Assembly: GCF_009862785.1 (NCBI RefSeq)
Contig: NZ_WWHU01000001.1
Coordinates: 1,550,001 to 1,614,000, forward strand
Reading direction: 5' to 3'
Length of the DNA stretch: 64,000 bases
DNA from: Gordonia sp. SID5947
GTDB lineage: Bacteria; Actinomycetota; Actinomycetes; Mycobacteriales; Mycobacteriaceae
Both the position numbers and the translations under genes were made by a program. Below, in pieces: positions 1 through 8,354 of the stretch. How positions within the stretch are numbered: position 1 is the stretch's first letter; each line of letters begins with the position of its first letter. A model generated the notes under the pieces. It was not told the DNA's origin and did no database searches. It saw only the letters and a program-made list of their open reading frames with translations.

Positions 1-751
1 CGTCGAAGTCGGTCCCGAAATCGTGCAGGCTCGTCTTGATGTGGTCGAACATCAGATCCACACCGATCGACCGGAATGTCTCGAGCCGCTCGGCTTCGGG
101 TAGCTCGAGCACGCCGGGTACCCGCCCGACGACCTGCGCCGCGATCTCACCGATGTAATCGCCCGCGTAACCGTCCTCCGGGGTCGACGACCCCGCGGCC
201 GCCGCCTCGAGCGAACGAGCGAAGCGGTCGATCTGTGTGCCGTGGTCGTTGAAGTAGTACTCGCGGGTCACCGCGGCACCGCGCGCCGCCAGTACCCGAC
301 CGAGGGCGTCACCCACGGCGGCCCAGCGCGTACCTCCGAGGTGGATCGGTCCGGTCGGATTGGCCGAGACGAACTCGAGGTTGATCACCCGATCGTCGAG
401 CTCGGTGCCGCGGCCGTAGTCCGCGGCAGAGGCCAGCACCGTCGCGACCACCGAGTTCTGGGCGGCCGTCGCCAACCAGACATTGACGAATCCAGGCCCC
501 GCGACCTCTGCCTTCGCGATCCCGTCGGTGGCGGCGAAGGCGTCGGCCAGCCATCCGGCCAGCTCGCGCGGTGCAACACCCAGCTTCTTGCCGAGCTGGA
601 GCGCGATGTTCGTGGCGTAATCACCGTGGTCGGCATGACGAGGACGTTCCACGACGACGGTGTCGGGCACGACGGAGTCGTCGAGCCCGCGGTCACGGAC
701 AACGGTCAGCGTCGCGGCGGCCAGCAACGCGGCGAGGTCGGCAGGAGTCAC
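1..751 (-). CDS. argS: Arginyl-tRNA synthetase, N-terminal part (cut by window edge)
   Basis: Charges tRNA-Arg with arginine in the cytoplasm (class I aminoacyl-tRNA synthetase). Only the first 250 codons are inside the window. They hold the additional N-terminal domain (about residues 1-95) followed by the catalytic signature: [11 protein letters not shown] stands for the HIGH motif, and the following [14 protein letters not shown] is typical of actinobacterial ArgRS. The KMSKS-like region and the anticodon-binding domain lie to the left of base 1. The GTG start at 751 is chosen because the reading begins [10 protein letters not shown] and a TAGGAT -10 box ends 8 nt upstream, which implies a leaderless mRNA. 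The gene is divergent from the DUF3105 gene. Identity is secure. Confidence 0.95.
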   Translation of the reverse strand, partial: MTPADLAALLAAATLTVVRDRGLDDSVVPDTVVVERPRHADHGDYATNIALQLGKKLGVAPRELAGWLADAFAATDGIAKAEVAGPGFVNVWLATAAQNSVVATVLASAADYGRGTELDDRVINLEFVSANPTGPIHLGGTRWAAVGDALGRVLAARGAAVTREYYFNDHGTQIDRFARSLEAAAAGSSTPEDGYAGDYIGEIAAQVVGRVPGVLELPEAERLETFRSIGVDLMFDHIKTSLHDFGTDFD

Positions 752-759
752 GGCTCACC

Positions 760-765
760 ATCCTA
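760..765 (-). promoter_or_regulatory. Probable -10 box of argS
   Basis: On the minus strand this reads TAGGAT and ends 8 nt before the GTG start of argS, the spacing expected for transcription beginning at the start codon. No clear -35 was identified. Confidence 0.45.
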
Positions 766-900
766 TTGGCCCATGTCCATCAGGGGATAATCGCCTCCGC
801 CCGCAGTGGGCGGGCGAGCGCGGTCGACCCGCTACGTCGGACGGTAAACTGTCGGTCGCTGCGCCGGGCACCGGCCCGCAATCACATCAGAAAGAGGGCG

Positions 901-1755
901 ATGGCAGGCACACCCGGGGGCAACGTCCCCAAGTCCGGCAAGCGTCCCGGCTCCGTCCCGAGTTCCTCGGGCCGCCAGATCGACTGGTTCGTCGTCGGTG
1001 CGATAGTCCTGGTGATCGTCCTGATCGCCGGTCTGCTCTGGTACCTCGTACCCAAGTTCCTCGACAACCGGGAGGCCGAGGGCCTCAAACCGCAGACCGT
1101 GACGGGATTCGTACCGTCTGCACAGGATCCGGACCCCTCGACAAGGATCCCCGGTGTGACCAAGGTCTACTACCGCGCCGCACAGCACGTGCGCGCCGAC
1201 CAGCGGGTCGCCTACGATCAGTCGCCGCCGTTCGGTGGGCCCCATGACGAGGTGTGGGCGACCTGTACGGGGATCGTGTATCCCGATCCGCTCCGCTCGG
1301 AGAACGCCGTACACGCGCTGGAACACGGTGCTGTCTGGATCGCCTACAACCCGGACACGATCAGCGATGCCGACCGCGACACCCTCGAGAAGAAGGTGTC
1401 CGGCGAACAGTTCTTGTTCCTCTCGCCGTATCCCGGGCTCGATCACCCGCTGTCGCTGCAGAGCTGGGGACACCAGCTGAAGCTCGACTCGGCCGGTGAT
1501 CCACGCGTGGACCAGTTCATCACCGCACTGCGTCGCAACGCCACGCCCGGCGTCTACCGGGAGAATCCGTCGGAGGCCGCGTACCCCGAAACCCAAGCCG
1601 CGTGCGCGGCCATCCCGGGCGCGTTCGATCCGAGCAACCCCCCGCCTGCCGATCAGGGAGAGCCCGGACCAGACGCGGTGCAGATGGACGGCGCGGGCGG
1701 GATTCCCGCCTCCGACGAGAACGCCGGTGCCGGCGCGCCGATGCCGGCAGGCTGA
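901..1755 (+). CDS. DUF3105 membrane-anchored protein
   Basis: 284 aa. A Gly/Pro/Ser-rich cytoplasmic head (1-28) is followed by one transmembrane segment (about 29-50, FVVGAIVLVIVLIAGLLWYL) and an extracytoplasmic DUF3105 domain. The family features are visible: a conserved YDQSPPFGGPHDEVWATC segment, then HALEHGAVWIAYNP, a His- and Cys-containing core suggestive of metal binding. The C-terminal 50 residues are Pro/Ala/Gly-rich and probably disordered. The ATG at 901 is preceded by AGAGGG at a good distance; a longer open frame upstream overlaps the argS promoter and is unlikely. The next gene follows after 11 nt, so the two are probably cotranscribed. The molecular function of DUF3105 is unknown; pairing with DUF305 suggests a shared extracytoplasmic metal or redox role (inference). 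Confidence 0.88.
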   Translation: MAGTPGGNVPKSGKRPGSVPSSSGRQIDWFVVGAIVLVIVLIAGLLWYLVPKFLDNREAEGLKPQTVTGFVPSAQDPDPSTRIPGVTKVYYRAAQHVRADQRVAYDQSPPFGGPHDEVWATCTGIVYPDPLRSENAVHALEHGAVWIAYNPDTISDADRDTLEKKVSGEQFLFLSPYPGLDHPLSLQSWGHQLKLDSAGDPRVDQFITALRRNATPGVYRENPSEAAYPETQAACAAIPGAFDPSNPPPADQGEPGPDAVQMDGAGGIPASDENAGAGAPMPAG

Positions 1756-1766
1756 GGAGTCGACCG

Positions 1767-2579
1767 ATGACCGAGGAACACACCGAGACGGGCGGCGATG
1801 GCACGGACCACCACGCGACCGAGCTCGCTGCCTCCCGACGGACCTTGCTCACCTCACTCGGGGTGGTGGCGGCACTGCTGGTCGGGCTGGCTCTCGGCCT
1901 GCTGATCGCCGCGATGCTGCACAGCGACGACCCGAAGGCCGAGGAAGCCCCGGCGGCAGATTCCGCGGCCGTCGGCTTCGCGCAGGACATGATCCGCCAT
2001 CACGAACAAGGCGTGGAGATGTCCACGATCGAGCTCGAGAACGGCACCGATCCGCAGGTCCGGAGCATGGCGTTCGACATCCTCACCGCACAGAGCAACG
2101 AGATCGGGCAGATGCAGTCGTGGCTGACCCGATGGGGCTATCCACTGATCAATCCTGATCCCCCGATGACCTGGATGGGCCACGAGATGGCCGCGGGTGC
2201 GCCGACCTCGCCGCCCGCAGTCGGCCACGACCACGACCACGGCGACCATGCCGATCACGACATGAGTTCGATGCCGCCGGGGTCGATGCGGCCGGCCGGC
2301 ACCGACGTCGCGCCCATGCCCGGCATGGCCACGATGGCCGAGATGGACCGGCTCCGGAGCCTGCGCGGCACCGCTGCCGACGTCTACTTCCTCCAGTTGA
2401 TGCTGCGACACCATCAGGGCGGTCTGCCCATGATGGAGTACGCCGCGGACCCGGCCACCGTGTCCGAGGACTACGTCCGCAACCTGGCCACGGCGATGAA
2501 ACAGACACAGGACAAGGAGATCGCCGTCATCGAGCAGATGCTCGCCGAACGGGGTGCCACGCCACTACCGCTGAACTGA
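1767..2579 (+). CDS. DUF305 protein, membrane-anchored, His/Met-rich
   Basis: 270 aa. One transmembrane anchor (about residues 27-51) is followed by an extracytoplasmic four-helix type DUF305 domain. Two copies of the family hallmark are visible: DMIRHHEQGVEMS near residue 78 and LMLRHHQGGLPMMEY near residue 213, as expected for this ferritin-like fold. Between them lies an unusual His/Asp/Met loop (HDHDHGDHADHD followed by Met-rich residues) that looks like a metal-binding insertion. DUF305 proteins are often found with copper handling, so periplasmic copper binding is a plausible but unproven role. The start is the ATG at 1767, 11 nt after the DUF3105 stop. The next gene is convergent. Confidence 0.88.
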   Translation: MTEEHTETGGDGTDHHATELAASRRTLLTSLGVVAALLVGLALGLLIAAMLHSDDPKAEEAPAADSAAVGFAQDMIRHHEQGVEMSTIELENGTDPQVRSMAFDILTAQSNEIGQMQSWLTRWGYPLINPDPPMTWMGHEMAAGAPTSPPAVGHDHDHGDHADHDMSSMPPGSMRPAGTDVAPMPGMATMAEMDRLRSLRGTAADVYFLQLMLRHHQGGLPMMEYAADPATVSEDYVRNLATAMKQTQDKEIAVIEQMLAERGATPLPLN

Positions 2580-2592
2580 ACGCATCCTGCGC

Positions 2593-3249
2593 TCAGGTGC
2601 GGGTCCACCGCGGCAGGCTCATCGCCGCCGACATGAGGAAGCAGATCGCCCCCACGAAGGTGCTGCCGCTCGCCACACCGTCGCTGACCGTCTGGCCTGC
2701 CGACGTCACGTAGGCGCCGACTGCCGACACGCCGAACGCGATGCACCCCAGCAGATTGAGCTGTGTCGCCCACCAGTCGCGCAGGCGGGGCGCCCAGAAC
2801 CCGACGGAGTGCGAGAACACGACCATCGCGAGGACGCCGCTCACCAGGAAGGCGACCGACCCGGCCGCATCCGGGGACCACACGCGACGACGGTCCTCGG
2901 TGATCGTGTCGGCGTGCAGCGCCGCCGCCGTGCTCACGTTGAACAGCAGTGTGCCGCCGAACTGTGTTGCGGCGGAGAGCCACTCGCCACGGAACTGCCT
3001 GCTGCCGTCCGGGTTCGAGGTGCTCGCCGCACCGCTGAGCGCGAATTGGATCAACGCCGCGCCGGTGAAGAACCATGCGCCGACGAAGAAGCTGAGATTC
3101 GCCGCCGAGGCGCCCGCCCACGACACGAAACCAGGGGCTGATCCCACGGCGAACAGCGCCGACCCGATCATGAATCCCCAACACTGCCTCTCCAGCGTCG
3201 CCGACAGAAGCCATCGGCCACCACCAGGTGCCGCTACGTTCGCACTCAT
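2593..3249 (-). CDS. Small multi-span membrane protein, YrhK-like
   Basis: 218 aa with about six hydrophobic segments and few charged residues between them. The stretch GFMIGSALFAVGSAPGF followed by FFVGAWFFTGAALIQF resembles the two-helix YrhK family pattern, and a second such pair follows in the C-terminal half. No catalytic motif is seen. The ATG at 3249 (MSANVAAPGG) was chosen because it sits just before the first hydrophobic segment and follows an AGG-rich stretch; a longer reading upstream would add a low-complexity tail. The gene stands alone, convergent with the DUF305 gene and divergent from the SRPBCC gene. The membrane location is well supported, the family assignment only moderately. 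Confidence 0.6.
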   Translation of the reverse strand: MSANVAAPGGGRWLLSATLERQCWGFMIGSALFAVGSAPGFVSWAGASAANLSFFVGAWFFTGAALIQFALSGAASTSNPDGSRQFRGEWLSAATQFGGTLLFNVSTAAALHADTITEDRRRVWSPDAAGSVAFLVSGVLAMVVFSHSVGFWAPRLRDWWATQLNLLGCIAFGVSAVGAYVTSAGQTVSDGVASGSTFVGAICFLMSAAMSLPRWTRT

Positions 3250-3388
3250 CCCCTCATCCTGATGTGTCGACACAGGCCGTGAAAGGCGATCGGGGATAAC
3301 GTGAGCCCCGTGTCGAGCCGGACCTCGACGGCGTGTCAACTCGCGGTTACCCTCAGCGGACCACCGGATCCCGACTTCTGGAGTGCGG

Positions 3389-3844
3389 ATGCAGACCGTG
3401 ACCCTCGAGACCGAACTCGAGGCCGACGCCCCGGCCGTCTGGTCGGCGATGCTGTTGCCGGCCACGTTTCTGCACGTCTGTCGCGGGCTGTTCAGCATGC
3501 CCGCGTTGGCCGACCGGACCGCCCCCATGCACCAAGGTGACTCGGGCACCGGGTGGCTGTTGGCCTTCCACATCATCCCGGCCTATCGCCACACGATCGA
3601 GGTCGTCGAGGTCGATCACGACGACCGGACGATCCGTACCCGCGAACACGGCGGTGTCCTCCGCGCGTGGAATCACACACTCCACGTGGAGCCGAACGAT
3701 GGTGCCGGCAGCCGATACCGCGACACCATCGAGATCGATGCCGGACACCTCACGCGGATGGCCTGCATCGTGGCGGGAGGAATCTTCCGGTACCGACAGA
3801 GACGGTGGCGAAAGTTCGCACGCACGCTACCCGCCGGGAATTGA
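3389..3844 (+). CDS. SRPBCC (START-like) superfamily protein
   Basis: 151 aa. The pattern is that of small polyketide-cyclase/START-like proteins: it opens MQTVTLETELEADAPAVWSAML, followed by a beta-rich body (HTIEVVEVDHDDRTIRTREH, HTLHVEP, YRDTIEIDAG) and a long C-terminal helix ending RYRQRRWRKFARTL. Such proteins bind a hydrophobic ligand in a helix-grip cavity; the ligand cannot be told from sequence. GGAG at 3380-3383 lies 5 nt before the ATG at 3389, which is preferred over the GTG at 3383. It is a single-gene unit just ahead of the tRNA on the opposite strand. Confidence 0.7.
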   Translation: MQTVTLETELEADAPAVWSAMLLPATFLHVCRGLFSMPALADRTAPMHQGDSGTGWLLAFHIIPAYRHTIEVVEVDHDDRTIRTREHGGVLRAWNHTLHVEPNDGAGSRYRDTIEIDAGHLTRMACIVAGGIFRYRQRRWRKFARTLPAGN

Positions 3845-3930
3845 GACTCGCGTCCATCACACGCTCAACGCTTTTCGCGATGACGGGAGATGAGTGACCT
3901 GGAGGCCGAACCGGCCGATTCGCTGCGTTG

Positions 3931-4006
3931 TGGTGCCCCCGGCAGGATTCGAACCTGCGGCCTTCTGCTCCGGAGGCAGACGCTCTATCCCCTGAGCTAC
4001 GGGGGC
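3931..4006 (-). tRNA. tRNA-Arg, anticodon CCG
   Basis: A complete 76-nt cloverleaf with encoded CCA. The acceptor stem GCCCCCG pairs with CGGGGGC, followed by discriminator A and CCA. The D stem is GCTC/GAGC and the anticodon arm TCTGC-CTCCGGA-GCAGA has CCG at positions 34-36. The T arm GCAGG-TTCGAAT-CCTGC is canonical. The gene reads arginine codon CGG, frequent in this GC-rich genome. Confidence 0.97.
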
Positions 4007-4074
4007 TCAACGGGCGAGAGCCAGCGTAGCGCACGCACACCACCCGAACCCAATCGGGTCGGCACGACACACCG

Positions 4075-7044
4075 TCACGACACTCCGAGTGCCCCTGACA
4101 TGCGGAGGCGCGAACCACCCTCGCCACGCACGACGTGCAGCTGGGCCGGGATACGTGCCCGCAGCTCGTCGACGTGGCTCACCACACCCACGACACGCCC
4201 ACCCGAGCGGAGCTCGTCGAGCACCCCCATCACGAGGTCGAGCGCCTCCGGATCCAGTGCACCGAATCCCTCGTCGATGAAGATCGTGTCGAGGACGTGG
4301 CCGCCGGATTCCGCGGCGACCACGTCGGCGAGTCCGAGTGCGAGCGCTAGCGAGGCGAAGAAGGTCTCGCCGCCGGACAGGGTGGTGGTCGCCCTCACCA
4401 CACCGGTGTACTCGTCGCGGACCTCGATACCGAGACCGCCGCGACGCCCGCGTGGTCCGACGGCGTCGGAATGAACGAATTCATAACGGCCCGAGGACAT
4501 CTGGCGGAGCCGGACGGATGCAGCCACGAGCACCTCCGCCAGCCGCGCGGCCAGCACATAGGACCGCAGCGACATCCGCCGGGAGTTCTGTCCGCGTCCA
4601 CTCACCAGCTCGGCGAGACCTTGGAGTTCGTCGTGACGCGCCCGCATCGGAGCGAGCACGTCGGCGGCCGCCCAGAACTGACTGACGTAGTCGTCGAGAT
4701 CCCGCAGACGTCGAACCGCCACCGCCCGACGGCTCGCAACCTGGTCACGCACGTGCCGCGCGGCGGCCAGACTCGCGGACAGGTCGTCGGTGTCGACTGC
4801 CTCGGCCGCCATCGCCGCACGCACGTCAGCGTCCGCGAGAGTCGCCTCAGCGGTGGCGCGAATTCGCGACGCCTGCTGCGTCATCGCCTCCCACTCGGCC
4901 AGCCGCCCCTCTGACGCCAGGGCCCCGGCCGCCTCCGACGGGTCGGCGAAACCCGCCGCCGCACACTTCTCGGCCAGCCGGTCGACGGCCTCCCCGCGAC
5001 GCCGCCGGATGCGGACGAGTTCGTTGCGCGCGTCGCGCAGGCGGGCCGCCCGACGACACAACTCCGCCAACTCGGCGCGTCGTTGCGCCACACCGGTACG
5101 CCCACCGGTCGCCTCCGCGACATCGGCATCCAGCTCGTCGAGCGTCTGGCGCAGCGCGGCGAGACGCTCACGTCGACCTGCCTGCGCGGTCTCGGCAGCG
5201 CTCAGTTCGGCACGGATCTTCTCGACCTCGGCCTCGATGGCTTTCAGCGCCGCCTCGAGCTGCGGGACGCGTTCTGCGGACCGAACCGCGTCCTCGAGGT
5301 CCGCGGCGATGCGCGCCCGGTCGGCGTCGACCTCGTCGGCGGCGGTGTTCGCGATGGTGGCGTCGAGGTGTGTGCGTCGTTCGACGAGCGCAGCGCGATC
5401 CGACTCCGCCGCCGACCGGCTTTCCGCGGCGAGCTGGGCGGCCTCGACGGCTTCGGCTTCCTGCGCCTCCCCCACCGTGGTCGCCTCATCGCTCACGGCG
5501 GGTCGCGGATGTTCGATCGATCCACACACCGCGCACGGCTTCCCGTGCCCGAGCGCAGATGCGAGTTCGGCCGCCATCCCGCTCAGCCTGCGCTCCCGGA
5601 CATCGAGCACGTGTTCACGCGCATTCGCGTGCCGTTCCCGCGCCTCGAGAAGCCGCTGTTCGGCATGCTCGATCTGCGGCGCGAGCGCGGCGCGCTGGGC
5701 GATGGCGTGGGCGATGGCGGCGATGCGGTCGCGTTCGGCGTGCAGGCGCGGCAGTTGCGCCCGAGCCGCGACGGCACGCGCCAGTTCTGCCGCCGCCTTC
5801 TCGCGCCGCTGTGGTCCCTGCGCGAGACGGGAGGTCATCTCGCCGATGCGACGCTCAGCCGCCGCGGTCTCGTCGTCGATGCGGTCGATGTCGGCGACCA
5901 GCGCCGGTCGCCGTGCGACGCGACCGGCCAACGGCTCCCATCGCCCGGACTCCGCGGTCCAGCGCTCGATCGCCGCATCGAGTGCACCCTCGACACTGCT
6001 ACGACACAGGGCGGCGCCCTCGTCGAGTGCAGCCAGTTCGGCTTCGAGACGGGCGCATTCCGCCTCGGCACTTGCCAATCCGGCCGCCGCACGATCGCGG
6101 TCCTCGAACACCGATGCGATCGGTGCGGCACGACGACCGGCCTCGAGTGCCGCCGCGGCCGCGGTCAATTCCACTTCCCCGTCGGCAAGCTGGGCCAGTC
6201 GTGCAGCGGCCTCGTCACCCCGACGTCGGCACTCCACCAGCCGGGCCCCGCGATCGTGAGCGGCCTGCGCACGATCGAGTTCGGCTTGCGCACCGGTCAA
6301 CTCGTCCTCACCCTGGGCCGCATCCGTGCGGGCCGCGTCCAGACAGTTCTGTGCCCACTCCATGTCGGGCTCGGAGACCTCGGTGCCACCGAGGGCGACG
6401 ATCTGACCGGCGATACGGTCGACCGCCGACGTCTTCTCCGCCAATGCGGCAGCGCTCTGCCTGGCACGATCGCGCAGCCACTCTTCGAGATCCCCGAAAC
6501 GCTCGGTGTCGAAGAGCCTCTCCAGCAGCCCTTCCCGATCCTCGGACGTCGCCCGCAAGAATCGTGCGAACTCCCCCTGGGGCAGCAGGACGACCTGGAA
6601 GAACTGGTCGGCGCTCATCCCGAGGAGTCGGCTGACCGCCTCACCGATCTCCGGCAGACGGGTCAGATCCGGGCCCGAGTCATCGAGCCACACCAACGTG
6701 GCCCGTGCGTTGACCTTGGTGGTGCCGGTACCGCGCTTCTTGGGCCGGTGGTGGTCGGGCGACCGGGTGATGCGCAGCAGGCGCCCGCCGATCGTCGCCT
6801 CCATCTCCACTTCCGGCACCTGGTCGGACGACGAATGGTCCGAGTGCAGGCGGCGGTTGGTGTCCCGGGCACCCGGCACCCGACCGAAGAGCGCGAAGGC
6901 CACGCCGTCGAGCACCGTCGTCTTGCCGGCGCCGGTCTGCCCGTGCAGCAGGAACAGACCGTCACCCGCGAGGGAGTCGAAGTCGACCACGACCTCGTCC
7001 GCGAACGGGCCGAATGCCCGCATCCGCAAGCGGTGCAGTCTCAT
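4075..7044 (-). CDS. sbcC: DNA repair exonuclease ATPase SbcC (Rad50-like)
   Basis: 989 aa, the ATPase of the SbcCD complex, which cleaves hairpins and processes double-strand DNA ends. The N-terminal half-ATPase has Walker A GQTGAGKT at residues 35-42. Two long Ala/Glu/Arg-rich coiled-coil arms follow, interrupted near the middle by the zinc hook CAVCGSIEHP (CxxC). The C-terminal half has the ABC signature LSGGETFFASLALALGLAD and Walker B FIDEGFGALD. The coiled coil is compositionally biased, which produces long spurious open frames on the opposite strand. The start ATG overlaps the sbcD stop by 4 nt (ATGA), so translation is coupled. Length and motif order match actinobacterial SbcC. Confidence 0.95.
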   Translation of the reverse strand: MRLHRLRMRAFGPFADEVVVDFDSLAGDGLFLLHGQTGAGKTTVLDGVAFALFGRVPGARDTNRRLHSDHSSSDQVPEVEMEATIGGRLLRITRSPDHHRPKKRGTGTTKVNARATLVWLDDSGPDLTRLPEIGEAVSRLLGMSADQFFQVVLLPQGEFARFLRATSEDREGLLERLFDTERFGDLEEWLRDRARQSAAALAEKTSAVDRIAGQIVALGGTEVSEPDMEWAQNCLDAARTDAAQGEDELTGAQAELDRAQAAHDRGARLVECRRRGDEAAARLAQLADGEVELTAAAAALEAGRRAAPIASVFEDRDRAAAGLASAEAECARLEAELAALDEGAALCRSSVEGALDAAIERWTAESGRWEPLAGRVARRPALVADIDRIDDETAAAERRIGEMTSRLAQGPQRREKAAAELARAVAARAQLPRLHAERDRIAAIAHAIAQRAALAPQIEHAEQRLLEARERHANAREHVLDVRERRLSGMAAELASALGHGKPCAVCGSIEHPRPAVSDEATTVGEAQEAEAVEAAQLAAESRSAAESDRAALVERRTHLDATIANTAADEVDADRARIAADLEDAVRSAERVPQLEAALKAIEAEVEKIRAELSAAETAQAGRRERLAALRQTLDELDADVAEATGGRTGVAQRRAELAELCRRAARLRDARNELVRIRRRRGEAVDRLAEKCAAAGFADPSEAAGALASEGRLAEWEAMTQQASRIRATAEATLADADVRAAMAAEAVDTDDLSASLAAARHVRDQVASRRAVAVRRLRDLDDYVSQFWAAADVLAPMRARHDELQGLAELVSGRGQNSRRMSLRSYVLAARLAEVLVAASVRLRQMSSGRYEFVHSDAVGPRGRRGGLGIEVRDEYTGVVRATTTLSGGETFFASLALALGLADVVAAESGGHVLDTIFIDEGFGALDPEALDLVMGVLDELRSGGRVVGVVSHVDELRARIPAQLHVVRGEGGSRLRMSGALGVS

Positions 7045-8240
7045 GCCGACTCCGCCACATCCGCCTCGATCTCGAAGAGAGCCCACTCTCCGCCGGCCCC
7101 TCCATCGGATTCGGGTTCGCCGACCACCGCCCGGACCGCGCGGTCGACGAGGTCGCGCTCCCGCGTCGTGGGGGCATCACGCACATCGGTGACGAAGGCG
7201 GCGACGATATCGGCATCGGTGCGGCCATGTACCCGGGACCGGTAGTCGAGTCCGGCACCGAGATGCGGGCGCTCCCAACGCACATGCACCGCATGCGGAA
7301 AACGTTTCCGCAGCTGACGCATCGCGTCGACCGGGCGGACGGGATCTGTCAGGACCGCCTCCACGTAATGGTCCTCCATCTGGCGCAGCGACCCGTCGGT
7401 CAGCAACTCGGCGAGAGTGCCTGCCAGCGAGCTCAATCCGCGGATCCGCGGGAGCTCGCGGGCACGTACCTCCGCGACACCATGCGCGTCGAGTTCGATG
7501 ATCCACACCGACTTGCGGTCGGACCGCTCACCGAACGAGTACGGCAGCAACGAGCCGCTGTAGCGGATCGTCTCGCCGAGTCGCTGAGGCGAGTGCAGAT
7601 GCCCCAGAGCGACATAGTCCACTCCGGAGAAGTTCTCTGCACCAACGGTTTCCACTCCACCGACACTGATGGATCGTTCGGACCCGGACGCCAGCGCGCC
7701 CACCACGAAGGCATGTGCGGCCACCACCGATCGGGCGGATCTGGAGGCCAGATCCGCCCGCACCCGGTCCATCGCCGCACTCAGGACCTCCGCATGACTG
7801 CGGGCGTCGTCGACACCGAGGTGGCGTCGCGCCGTCTCCGGCTCGAGATACGGGATGCCATAGATCGCCACCTCCCCGAACTCGTCTCTCAGGGTGACCG
7901 GTTCGTCGATCGCCTCGATCGCGGTCCGCAGGTGCAGCCCACCCGCCGCGGCGAATGCCGACCCGGCCCCGAGCCTGGTCGGCGAATCGTGATTGCCGGA
8001 GGTGATGACGATCTGCGCACCCGCTGCGGCGATCTCGGCGAGCCCACGGTCGTAGACGCGGACCGCGTCCGCGGACGGTACCGAACGGTCGTACACGTCA
8101 CCGGCGACCACCACGACATCGGCCGACTCCTCGGCGACGATCGCAGCAAGGTGTGACAGCGCAGCCATCTGGTCGTCGAGCAGCTCGACGCCGTGGAAGG
8201 TCCGACCCAGGTGCCAGTCGGAGGTGTGGATGATGCGCAT
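7041..8240 (-). CDS. sbcD: DNA repair exonuclease subunit SbcD (Mre11-like)
   Basis: 399 aa, the metal-dependent nuclease of SbcCD. The calcineurin-like phosphoesterase motifs occur in order: HTSDWHLGRTFHG (about residue 5), VVVVAGDVYDRS, ITSGNHDSP, VVAAHAFVVG and ALGHLHSPQ. These supply the Mn-binding Asp/His residues and the catalytic His. A C-terminal capping domain follows, ending in an acidic tail. Two in-frame ATGs lie 6 nt apart; the second (8240) is preferred because a TAGGGT -10 box ends 7 nt before it, predicting a leaderless mRNA. It is the first gene of the sbcD-sbcC operon, joined by an ATGA overlap. Confidence 0.95.
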   Translation of the reverse strand: MRIIHTSDWHLGRTFHGVELLDDQMAALSHLAAIVAEESADVVVVAGDVYDRSVPSADAVRVYDRGLAEIAAAGAQIVITSGNHDSPTRLGAGSAFAAAGGLHLRTAIEAIDEPVTLRDEFGEVAIYGIPYLEPETARRHLGVDDARSHAEVLSAAMDRVRADLASRSARSVVAAHAFVVGALASGSERSISVGGVETVGAENFSGVDYVALGHLHSPQRLGETIRYSGSLLPYSFGERSDRKSVWIIELDAHGVAEVRARELPRIRGLSSLAGTLAELLTDGSLRQMEDHYVEAVLTDPVRPVDAMRQLRKRFPHAVHVRWERPHLGAGLDYRSRVHGRTDADIVAAFVTDVRDAPTTRERDLVDRAVRAVVGEPESDGGAGGEWALFEIEADVAESA

Positions 8241-8247
8241 GCGCATC

Positions 8248-8253
8248 ACCCTA
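8248..8253 (-). promoter_or_regulatory. Probable -10 box of sbcD-sbcC
   Basis: TAGGGT on the minus strand, ending 7 nt before the preferred sbcD ATG at 8240. Spacing fits a leaderless transcript. Confidence 0.45.
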
Positions 8254-8302
8254 CGAGCGCCTCCCGACAGACTGTGGGAGGCCATGCCGCCACCGATGGC
8301 AC

Positions 8303-8330
8303 CCGACCCCGCCACGGTGGACGGGGTCGG
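8303..8330 (-). terminator. Hairpin downstream of the MFS gene
   Basis: A 9-bp perfect stem (CCGACCCCG paired with CGGGGTCGG) around a 10-nt loop lies 25-52 nt after the stop codon of the efflux gene. There is no clear U-tract, as is common for actinobacterial hairpin terminators. Confidence 0.45.
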
Positions 8331-8354
8331 TGCAGTCGGTCGTCGCGGAGGCGA

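Noticed and set aside
571..900. Longer N-terminus for the DUF3105 protein
   Set aside because: The upstream extension overlaps argS and its promoter and lacks a ribosome-binding site; the ATG at 901 has AGAGGG and begins a normal family N-terminus.
4790..7245. Long open frames on the plus strand across sbcC (up to about 720 codons)
   Set aside because: They are antisense to a clear SbcC with all its motifs; GC-rich coiled-coil codons leave few stops in other frames, and the translations are Arg/Ser/Ala-biased without domains.
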